Origin: Ciona intestinalis
Taxonomy: Eukaryota; Chordata; Ascidiacea; Phlebobranchia; Cionidae
Length of the DNA stretch: 64,000 bases
Assembly (NCBI RefSeq): GCF_000224145.3
Contig: NC_020176.2
Location: 5,088,902 to 5,152,901, forward strand
Direction of reading: 5' to 3'
Shown: in pieces, positions 1 through 12,000 of the stretch
Numbering within the stretch: position 1 is the stretch's first letter
How the letters are laid out: every line of letters begins with the position of its first letter
The notes under the pieces: model-generated
The model's input: only the letters and a program-made list of their open reading frames with translations
What the model was told of the DNA's origin: nothing
Database searches by the model: none
Position numbers and translations under genes: made by a program

Positions 1-3000
1 CTTTGCATCCTTGACAAGTTTCTTAGCAGTAATGACGGAATCATTGGAAGCCGAATCTTCAACCAAAATCTCAAGGGCGTTTACCGTGTCGTCGACTTTC
101 TCTGGTGGGATAACGGGTTAAATTAGTGACTAAGTTGTTGGTGTTGTTGGTTCACAATGCATCCAAGTGGAATCCTTGACCTTGTTGGTCATTTATTCTT
201 AACATATAGTTGTGCTGTGTGGATGTGATAGCTAAGTATTAATACAGCTACCAATGTTACTTAGTGCAGCGCTCTATGGTGATATTGTTGCGCATGTAAC
301 GCACAGTAGTGTATGTTCTGTGCGAAGGCGCCATATTAATATTATTATTATTGTTGTTGTTGTAACGCGCGTGCGTACTCCTGTGTGTGTGACGTGTTTG
401 TCACATGCTCGCCACGTTTCCTTCTCTCTTTTTTGGGTGTGACAAGTTTTGTTGAGGTGGACGCAGTTGGAATATGTTTTGATCGTGTAAGGTTTACCAA
501 TAAATATACAATACTCTGCATTAGATTCAACAACAACTTGCAATTTTCCAAAATCTTCTGGCACAACAGCAAACATAGATTTCATTGAAACCATTGTTTT
601 CGTTCACCAGGACATTGGGGTTGGTTTGCCTCACCTGCCACTCTATCGAGCACTTGTTGAGCAGTGTTCGTTACAACTTGTTGAAGACGGAACTGCTGAT
701 CGTTGCTGCCTCCGGTGGCATTGGCGTTCCTCAGCAACAAATCCTGGATGCGAGCGAGAGATCTTTGTGTCCGTTCCGGATGCATCTTGATGGCGATGAC
801 GGCATCGTTGACGGGGTACGGCATGTATCGTAGTGTGTAGTTCCTGTATGGAAGCATGTTTAGTGGAGGTATGTTAGGTATGGTGGCACTCTATGTGTTG
901 GTGAAATAAACTTACAGCTCTCAGGTGAGAGACCTGTAAGCATACAGATTTCATCGATGTCTTGGGAAAGACATTACAGCAAAGATAATGCAGCCCTGAT
1001 GCCCAATACTGTATATCATACTACATATACTTAAAAAGCTTTGTGTCTTTAAGTAAACCTTTCTACCAATGACATCTTGATTGCTTTTAATTAAATACAA
1101 CTTGTTATGGGTTTATCAGCCACGTTTTTATTTAAAATATATTTAATGAACTTCTTACTTTTCCATAGCATTTGCCACCTCATGGAAACCCAGTGATGTG
1201 AGACTGTTTCTATCTAACTTAACAACTTGTAGTTTGCTGTTGATTTGAAGGGATTTGGACAACACTCGTGCCCCGTTGTCCCCCATGTAGTTGCCACTGT
1301 GTGCAAGGAAAAGGTTATTTATTTAAGGAGCATGGATATAATGACTTTTATTTGTCTCTTTGAATGAATTTTACAGTCGTTATAACACGGGTGTTCATTC
1401 ACCTCATGCCAGCTTACCAGTTACCATGCATGTTACTTTGTGGGTGATTATTTATTTAATTACGGCAGCGAAGATTAAAAAATAATAAAACAAGATTTGA
1501 TCACCAAAGCTTTGTTTAACATTTGGGTAATTCAAAAAAGGTTAAAATCGTTGGATTATATAAAAAACTTGTTTTGAAATGCTTTAAAAATAAATATATT
1601 GGAATCTTCTTTGCTAGTTGCAACATAAATGTTTAAGTGATAATTACAACAATAACCTGATGTCGATGCTTGTGAGCGAGGTGTTGCTCCCAAGACATCC
1701 GAGTAAAATATGAAGATGTTCTCGGAGTTTGGAATCGGCGATGCAGAACGTTTGTAGGACCTGTTGTGCATAAGGGTCTTGCACATAAGGGTGTTGCACA
1801 TAAGGGTGTTGCGCAAAAGGGTGTTGCGCATATTGGTTTTGTGCATAAGGGTGTTGCTCATAAAGGTGTTGCGCATAAGAGTGTTGCACATAGGGGAACA
1901 CAAACATCATATACTCACGGAATCTTCTTCTTGCATCAACTCAACGATCCCCTCCATTACTTGCCTCATATACTTTGGTTTCACACCAAAGAAATTACGA
2001 CCAATCTTAAACTCAGTGATCGAACGGTTTTGCTGAAACAACAGGCATTGTAAATGTTTTAAACAACCCATTAATGAATAATGGGTTGTAGTGATTAAAT
2101 GATTTCAATTTGTGCAGCTTTCCACGAGACACACGCCCACAATGGTGAAAAAGTCCAGTTGTTAACCAGTTTCCTCTACACCAATGGCAACTACTTTAAT
2201 CTTTGTGTCATATAAGTTGCTCAATAGTGACCACTGCATATTTTATATCTGATAATTTATAATCTATACGGTTGGAGTCCTTGTTCACCCCTTAAGTGGC
2301 ACCCCCCCACCAACCTGCATACAACCAAGTAAAGGCAGTAAGTCACCATCCAACATATTGTCGGTTAGATCGAGGGAAACGAGGTTCGTTAAACTTGCCA
2401 CGCAAGATTGGATGATGTGGCAACCCATGGATTTCAACTGTGGATTGCAATAAACAGATATTCAACATTTTTAATTTAAATATTTTAATAATAGACTGAT
2501 GGTGCTCTGTTTGGCCACATTGTATCAACAAATAGAATGTGTTTTTAAATTAGGAATAAACAAAAAAATATGATTATTAAAAAAATATGGCTGTTTTTGG
2601 CCAAATGATATCAACAAATTCAATTAAGTTTTACAAAAGAAACTGCCAAAGTGTCAAATACGATTAAAATCAACCCAGTCGGTTGAAGTTCCAACCCATC
2701 ACCCCATTGTTACATCATTGTTACATCATTGTTACATCATTGTTACTTCATTGTTACATCATTGTTACATCATTGTTACTTCATTGTTACATCATTGTTA
2801 CTTCATTGTTACACCATTGTTACATCATTATTACATCATTATTACATCATTGTTGCATCATTATTACATCATACCTCACAACTTGATAGATTCAACGCAA
2901 CTCGTAACCCGGGTGTTTTGTTCGCAAGTATCCCATCCATGATGTACCTGGGGGTATGTTATCACATGTTTGCTTTTATAAAACAACTTTATATTATATC

Positions 3001-6000
3001 AGCATATTTATAAAATGTATTTTTGGACAAGATATTTCAAACAGAATGTACTTCGCTGCACAGCAGACAAAAAATCCCTAAAATTACAAAAAAGCAATTG
3101 CCAGAAAATCACTTTCTGACTTATAATACACACCTACCTGCAACCACATGTACATAACATACAAGTTAAATACACCAAGTAAATCACCTAATAGCTTCGG
3201 GTGGCATCTTTGTGTGGGAGATATCCATGTTTTTCAATGAAGTTGTTTTGTGGAAATACTGGAACAAAGTTGGTGAGAAGGGAAATAATAGAAACAACAT
3301 TAACTTACATGCATGACCGAGGGTGGGATGGCCGTGTCTTTGCTCTTTCTGGAAAAAAAACATTTTTAATATTTTTTACTAACTTAATGCAAAACAGGAG
3401 AAAACGTTTTAGATTTAATAAAAACAAGTGTCAAGTGTCTACATGCACAGGATTGTGACTGAATTATAATTGCAATTAATGTTTGCAGGTTTTGAATTTG
3501 TTTTCATTTTGGAAAAATATTTGGGTAAGTATTATTATACCCAAAAGCTTTTTAATATAATGTGGTAAATAATAAACATACAAACAATAAAACCCACTAA
3601 CTTTGTTTGGAAAACATTCTTTCCGAGCGAAACGTTTTCCAAATATTTTGTGCAACCTTTCGCTATCGCACTGAGGTACTGTGAATATAAGATATTTATG
3701 TTGGTGTAATATACATTGGGGAGGAATAATATTTTATACCAGCTCAACAGCGCCTTCGGTGGCAGAAAGGTCAAGGTCAGTGATCTGGTTTTCGGTCGAT
3801 AAGAAATTGAGAAGTCCCTGTAACAACAATGGTGTGAATGGAAAGAAACATACAAACCAAGAGAGCAGTTCAAATAAAAGGGCTTGTGTATTACAATATA
3901 AATAAGAAAGTTATAACGTAAACGCCCATAAGCGACTGTCGTTGCCCCGCCATGCGAGGATAAACAAGTTACATACGTGGTAACTTGTAAGCCGGCACGA
4001 AGTGTATGAAACAGAACACCTGTGTTATGACGACTGTTTTTTCCCCGCCATGCGAGGATAAAGTAAGTCTTATTAATTCACTCTCCCCTTTCACAGTAAC
4101 TATATGTTCCCCCCTTCCCCCAACTCTATCTCACCTCAGCTTCCTCAGGACGAATATTATTCCCCGATAAGTTAAGATGAGTCAGCGTTGTCATAATCCG
4201 CTGACTTGAACGCAAAGCTTGGCATAAAACGTTGATTGACTTGCCTGTGATACCTGTGTCATACGTGATAATATTAACCTCTTGGAATATGAAAATGTAC
4301 GTTATTTATTAAAACAACTAAGAAAAAGAAACTAGCAACAAAACGACAGTCATTTAAAAAATGCTTCAGGTAAAAACTACTTGTGCAAAAGTGTAAACTA
4401 AATAACAAATAAAATGGTATTTTAAATTCTGAGACAAATATAAATTTAACTTAAATAGCATTTTGTATAATTGAGTCAAATCTACCCCAAGGTTTTGCCC
4501 CCACCCCTCTTACCTGTTCTTGCAAGACTAAGATGACGGAAACTTCCATGTTTAATTACAGGGAGTGAACCACTCAGATGTACCAGCCCTTTGTCTTCAA
4601 TGGAATTCCCAGATAAATCCAAAACCTCGATTCTACATTCCTTATTCTCAATCATGTTGATTGAAAGACGGTGCGCAAACTCGCTGGGAATAAAGGGAGT
4701 TTTTCTTATAAGTGGTGTTATAATACTTTGTATGTAACTTTATGGGTGATTGTTTTACTTGGAGTGTTCTGCACAATCAATTCTGCGACCGCAAAAATAA
4801 ACTTATATCATCAATACATATATATATATATATATTAGTATAGTAGAGGAAAAGATAGGACACCTTTATCACACAATACCCAAATATCCTGATCGTGTTT
4901 TAAACATTAACAACTGTTAATGGGAGTCATGAGGATACGGTTATACAATTTATATGTTCTTTGTTTACCACCAAATGGGACGAGAAATAGAGTTAAAAGG
5001 TGTCCCATCTTCCCCCACCACACATACCACCAACTTACCCTTTTATTCCAACACCCTCCAACGACAACTCCTTCAAGTTATGCGAGTTCCGCGTCACTTT
5101 TAATATGAACTCCAACACTTCGAAACTCTGTGGTGAAAAACATCCTCAAACACAGGAATGAAAATATGTTTTAACTCTTAAGTTTTAACAACTGTTGTTT
5201 TGTCGTCTTCAGCTTAAAATATTTTTAAATCTTCGCTACCACGACGGAAAAGATAAAAAGTTATTATTATTCTGCTATAAATTGCTAAGCCAGGTTAAGC
5301 TTCCACAATAATCATATTGAAGTGGGGTTTTAATACATCCATGTTAGTTTATATATCAGAAAATTTTGCATAAAATTCTTATAACAAATGTAAAATATCA
5401 TGTGTGCGATATATATACCAGCGGAAGGGTTTTAACATTGCAGTTAAAACAATTATACAATGCATGGGGGCCGTTGATGATAAAATAAACAAATTTGTAA
5501 TTATATTTTCACAAAACCTTACCAGTTTAGTATTCCTGACCACCAACCCATCAAACCACTGGCTGTAAATCATCACTGATATAATGGGAATGATGTCTCT
5601 GGGGGGGTTGTTAATGTGATAATATTGGTAACATCAGGTAATATTATTAACAAAAATCTTTACATTTTTTGTAATGGTGAATCTTAACTTTTATTCCAAT
5701 CACACCCTAACTTGTTTTTTATTAAATACAACTTGGTACAAGTAATTCAGACTTTATTGTAAGTGTAGCAGCCACACTTTTATATCACATTTAGTATTAG
5801 CATGTAATTTAGTATTAGCATGTTTTAAGTATTTTAAGCATGTTTTAACAAATGTACATAATACAACATATTTTTTTATTTAACTTTTTAACACATTGAG
5901 AATTATGTTGAATTGTTTCCATAAATATTCACAGCATACTTAGTATCAGGTAAGTCAAAATCCTTGGTGTTAATTTCCTTGCAGTTTTGCGACAAATATA

Positions 6001-9000
6001 TCGTGTCTACATCCTGTAAGTGGTGTAATAATTATTATTACAAGGAAACAATGCATATTGTTACATAACTGTTTCCTCATTATACATTATCACTATTGAT
6101 TATGATGTATGTGATAGTGTTTAAGTTTCTATTCCCCACTGCGTTAAACTAAATGTATGGCCCGTTTGGCAACACTATTAATTATTGTGCGACGCGGAAG
6201 CTTCAACGCGCGTAATCAACATTCCTGTGTTTCTTGTATATTTCTTCCGTACTCGTGTAAAGTCCTACTGTTGTGTTAGTCTTACTATTGTGTTTTTACT
6301 GAGACGTTCGTTTTTAAGTTTAATAAAGCCTATGATCAGTTCCGTTCAATAGTAGGTTTCCGACAATGTAATAAAGTGATTGTTAAAGTGGTGCAGTGAC
6401 ACATTGGTAGGAGCGCTCACTTCTCAAGCAAAGTTAGGGCTTTTGAGGTTCGCCCCTGCTACTATTGTATGTGCCTTTGGGCAAGTCACTTAACGGCAAT
6501 TGTTCCAAACCCAGTGGTCACTAATGGGGTAAATGGGGGTACAGTATAAAAAAACTAAAAATCAAGTACCAAAAAAGCTTATAAAACAGAACACTTGTAT
6601 TTTAACAACTCTTGTTGCCACACCAGGATAAATTCAACTTTTCATCCATAACAAAACAATGGCCATTATTTGAAACAATATCTACGCACCCATTCAACCT
6701 CTTCCCTCACTGGCGCCCCCAAGTAGTCACAAATACAACGATACATCTCGGAGAAGTTTCCACACGGCCCGGGTTCCGATTGGTCACCCTGGTTGAGCAT
6801 GGATTGGATGATCTTCTGCCGGCCCAGTGGTTCCAACGATGCTTTGATGATCCGACTGGTATGTAACAATGTGTTAAATGAAGCTGTTTGGTGCATAGAT
6901 AGGAACACATGGGTGATGTGCATTGTGTGGTCATGGATGTTAAACATATTCATCACGAGAAACTTTCATACCGGAATATTATTATGAAATATACATGTAG
7001 GAAGGTGTGGATTTGTGCAATGTCTTACACACATAGATTAACACAAAATGTACACGCAGCAACACGCACATCTACACAAACATATCTCTACCAGCACACA
7101 ACTATGACCACACATTGCAATACATGCATGAAAAGTTGATGGTGTTGTAACAATAGTTGCATCCTGTGTCCTGGTTATGAATCATAACCCACACACACGC
7201 ACGACACACACGTGCGCACACGACACACACACACGAAGCACACACGCTCTGTTTATCAAATGCTCTCATTGAAGTTACATTGCAGAAATTAAATACCATA
7301 CATAGTTGTTCTTTTATGTAATTTACTAAAACGTCTCACATTTGTGAGGCACGAGGTGTATAAAACAGAACACCGGTGTTATAACGAATGTCGTTGCCTC
7401 GCCATGTGAGGATAAATAAGTTACATTCAAATAATAATAACTCAACCTTATCTTGCCCCACACTCAATCCATATATTTACTCACGAAAGCGCGACATTGG
7501 GGAAGATTGTTCGAAGCGACAACGCCACCCTCCCAATGATGTGATCGGCATCATCCGTCCCGATCATCTGCATGAAGTATATCTTTCCTGTGTCCGTGGT
7601 GACGATTAACTGGAAAGTAGGAGGGAAACNNNNNNNNNNNNNNNNNNNNNNNNNNNNNNNNNNNNNNNNNNNNNNNNNNTTCCTCATTATACATTATCAC
7701 TAATTAATTATGATGTAATAAAGTGATTGTTTAAAGTGGTGCAATGACATATTGGTAAGGAGCGCTCACTTCTCGAGCAAAGTTAGGGCTTTGAGGTAGC
7801 CCCTGCTACTATTTTGTATGTGCTTTTGGGCAAGTCACTTAACGGCAATTGTTCCAAACCCAGTGGTCACTAATGGGGTAAATGGGGGTACAGTCAACTT
7901 TTCATTCATAACAAAACAATGGCGATTATTTGAAACAATATCCACGCACCCATTCAACCTCTTCCCTCACTGGCGCCCCCAAGTAGTCACAAATACAACG
8001 ATACATCTCGGAGAAGTTTCCACACGGCCCGGGTTCCGATTGGTCACCCTGGTTGAGCATGGATTGGATGATCTTCTGCCGGCCCAGTGGTTCCAACGAT
8101 GCTTTGATGATCCGACTGTTATGTAACAATGTGTTGAATGAAGCTGTTTGGCACATAGATAGGAACACATGGGTGATGTGCATTGTGTGGTCATGGATGT
8201 TAAACATATTCATCACGAGAAACTTTCATACCGGAATATTATTATGAAATATACATGTAGGAAGGTGTAGATTGTGCAATGTCTTACACACATAGATTAA
8301 CACAAAATGTACACGCAGCAACACACACATCTACACAAACATATCTCCACAACCACACATTGCAATACATGCATGAAAAGTTGATGGTGTTGTAACAATA
8401 GTTGCATCCTGTGTCCTGGTTATGAATCATAACCCACACACGCACACGACACACACACACGAAGCACACACGCTCTGTTTATCAAATGCTCTCATTGAAG
8501 TTACATTGGAGAAATTAAATACCATACATAGTTGTTCTTTTATGTAATTTACTAAAACGTCTCACATTTGTGAGGCACGAAATGTATGTAACAGAACACC
8601 GGTGTTATAACGAATGTCGTTGCCTCACCATGTGAGGATAAATAGGTTACATTCAGATAATAATAACTCAACCTTATCTTGCCACACATTCAATCGATAT
8701 AGTTTACTCACGAAAGCGCGACATTGGGGAAGATTGTTCGAAGCGACAACGCCACCCTCCCAATGATGTGATCGGCATCATCCGTCCCGATCATCTGCAT
8801 GAAGTATATCTTTCCTGTGTCCGTGGTGACGATTAACTGGAAAGTAGGAGGGAAACGTTATGTGGTTATATTGTGTATGTATGAATATATATGTCTCTAC
8901 ATGAAGGCATAGAAAGGTTGTATTTGCTTGACATATTTTGTTTGTGGTTATGCATAAACAAAGAGATGGAACTTTTTTATACGAAGACACATAAATTAAT

Positions 9001-12000
9001 AAATCTTTTTAGTTCCTTCCTGAAATTAAGAGTTGACCACACAAGCTTACATTCGCGCAGCATTGAACCTCAAAACCATAGAAGATCAATTATTCAACCA
9101 CAGAGCCGGTTATATCCATGCACAACAGTACATGATGTGACACCTCCCACCCACTCTACTACCCTCCATGTATAAACACACCGTGCTCAATAACTAATGC
9201 AGGTAGTTTCATTTCAATATTAATCTAGTAATTACATCACAATATGCATTGTGATGTAACAATGGAGTCATTCTACCAACACGTGGGTGTATAAAGCTGT
9301 TGTTAGACATGTATTGAAAATATTTGCATTGTAGTTACTTTGTTAAACAGCCGATAGTTTTCCATAAATATCTTTATTTTTTATCTATAGCATGTTTTAA
9401 TAACTGTTGTTTTGCTGATAATTTCGTCTCTTTGTTGTTTTAATTAATCTTCACAATCATATTTGTAGATGTATAAAGTTTATGTTGTTTTTGTAAACTT
9501 ATATACAATTTGTCTTGCTTTAAATAAAGTAAACAAAATAATGTCATTCTTGCTGTTAAATTTGAAGTTTCGTGCTAGGGAATTCCCCTAACATAAGAAC
9601 AACTCTGGTAAGCTAAGCTTTAATAAATATTTCTTGAAATGACTTCCCGTTACGTCACAGTTGAATCGTCTATTGCGTGTTACGTTTTAGAATTTCAATA
9701 CTAACGTTCTTAATTCTTTGTTCAGTAACTATTTATACATTATTACGTCATTAATGAATACTTCCGTTTTATTTGTTTAATTCAGGGAATTCCCCATATG
9801 TCGGGAAAATTTGACTCGACTGACCAACTCTAAGGTGTTTTATATCTTATAGTATACATTTATTCATTCATTATGCGTTTCTGTTATAATCGTTGTAATA
9901 TTCGTAGCCTTTCATTAGAGCCATGCTCTCTTGTATGTGTACTTTCCACTACAATAGCAAAGATTAAATCAAAACAAAAACAAAGATAAATTATCAGCGG
10001 AACAGGAAAGTCGTTAAAACATGCCACAGGTAAAAACCACAGATATAATATATATTATATCTGTGGCAAAACCTATTGAAAACAAATAGCTAAAAACAAG
10101 AGAACAAGGCTTGCCAAACAATTAAACTCACCCGTTCAGGTGTCGGGCTATCCAGTGCTTTGATCTCCAAGAAGTGAATGTCAGCTTCCATCTAAACGAG
10201 GGTATTGCACTTAGAATGGTGCGGAGTTATAACGTAAATAATTTTTTAACTTTTACGCCTGGTGCAAAATGGTTGGAAACCACTGGGTTGAAGCTGGATA
10301 TACATTAGATGTAAATAACTCTCACCTTGAACGGAGCTTTGGTTGAAAGGATTTGGAATCTATAGGGTGTAAGGACCTGCGTGAGGTTGGATGTTAATTT
10401 GAATAAATAAACGTAAGTTTATCCTCGCATGGCGGGGCACAACAGTCGTTATAACACGGGTGTTCTGCTTCATACACCTCGTGCCCGCTTACAAGTTACC
10501 ACGTATGTTTGTGGGTGATTGTTTTCTGTATGGTTGATAGTTTAAACACCCCTTATGTAACTTACCAGAACTTTAGGATCCACAGCGACGTTACCACGTT
10601 CAAGTTTAACCATCTTCTTCAACGTCACAATGTTCTTTCTTCCAATTGTGTCTCGGATTCCATCTGGAAGGGGGTGAAAAGTAAGGTTTGGAACACAGGG
10701 GTGATCGTTTAGTAAATTGTTTTCTTAACCCGCCCGAGGCTCTACTTTAGTTCTCGTACACAACAACTTTGTAATTTTGTGATCACGACAAAGTTTTCAA
10801 GGATATTTAAATGTATTTTATTATTTGCCCAATATATATACATAAACGTATATAAGGTATAGAATCACTGGCGATGTACCTTGCTGTTGGAAAGGCCCAG
10901 CGTCCATGATGTAACCTCCGATCATGCTCACGGTATCATCGAAGGGGGTTCCCCGTACGTCCTCTATTCGTAATCCTCGTGGGTAGTTGAAATGAGACTC
11001 TGAGATAAGTTGTAACTTATGTAACGAATGTTCGTCCTCGCATGGCGAGGCAACAACAGTCATTATAACATGGGTGTTCTGTTTCATACACCTCGTGCCC
11101 GGTTACATTTTACGAATTATGTAACTTTGTGGGTGATTATTTTTATGAATGGCTGACAACTTGGAACACCCATTGGTGACCACTGGGTTGGAGCATTCTG
11201 CAAAGACACACGCACACAATGGTAGCACTGTGACGCATATATGGGATTATGTACGTCACAATGAACCGTAGTTACCTGCCGAGCTCATAATGCTAATTGT
11301 GTCATCATTTTTGCTTGATAGTTTCTTTGATTTCTTTGGTGATTTGAAACTGAACCTTTTAGAACCACGTGGTGATCCAGGAGAGTCAGTCTTGCCGGTG
11401 GGGATCGCTTCAAGCATGCCCTGGTTCCGCATCCCTCTCTGGGAGAATAAATGTAACTAACTTAGTGGCACGCTAACCACTTTGCATGCCGCCGGTGGCG
11501 AAGTGTAGTGTTTGCATTGGAATTCAAAGTACTAGTACTACCATATAACTGTATCCTCACGGCCATAAAAGAGTTTTGCAAATTGTTTAAATAACAATGG
11601 GAAATATGGGATAATATATGATACCTATAACCATCTTACCCCACATTACTATACACACTTTATATTAAACAATATGAACAACCAGCATTGGTCGCGGTCC
11701 AATATTACACCCACAGCCAACCATAGAGTCCAACATGACGTCACCACCCACCTTTAACGTTGCGCTCAAACTAACAGCATCTTGATCGATGTGGGACATC
11801 TTGTAACCTCGTTTAACTGTCCCGCTTAAATTGAGGGATTCCCCCGATAGCGGGCGGTCCTCCCCACTTACTGGGCGAGATCTGTAGGTGGATTTAATGT
11901 AAATATAGTTTGGGGGAAGATGGGACACCTTTTCATTCTATTTTCCCGCCCAATTTGGTAGTAAACAAATAAAATGCAAAGAATTATAAAAGCGTATCCT

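Larger units (their letters stand above)
6070..7629. other. Left copy of a duplicated CARMIL segment (probable allele, contig end)
   Basis: This stretch matches 7680-8855 almost base for base except for two insertions, and it ends at a 50-N run. It carries copies of CARMIL exon 8 (7485-7609) and exon 9 (6690-6855). The exon sequences encode the same protein; only the introns differ appreciably. If real, it would be an in-frame two-exon duplication, but the adjacent gap makes an unmerged haplotype more likely. Confidence 0.85.

Noticed and set aside
1556-2053. Repetitive peptides (HKGVAHKGVA and RNTLMCNTL types)
   Set aside because: Products of the 15-bp minisatellite; the real coding here is the CARMIL exons on the minus strand.
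2683-3013. Tyr/Ile/Thr/Ser/Leu-rich frames
   Set aside because: Products of the 11-bp minisatellite.
8284-8469. Cys/Val-rich frames near 7100-7300 and 8284-8469
   Set aside because: They translate a CA/TG-rich simple-sequence stretch in a CARMIL intron.
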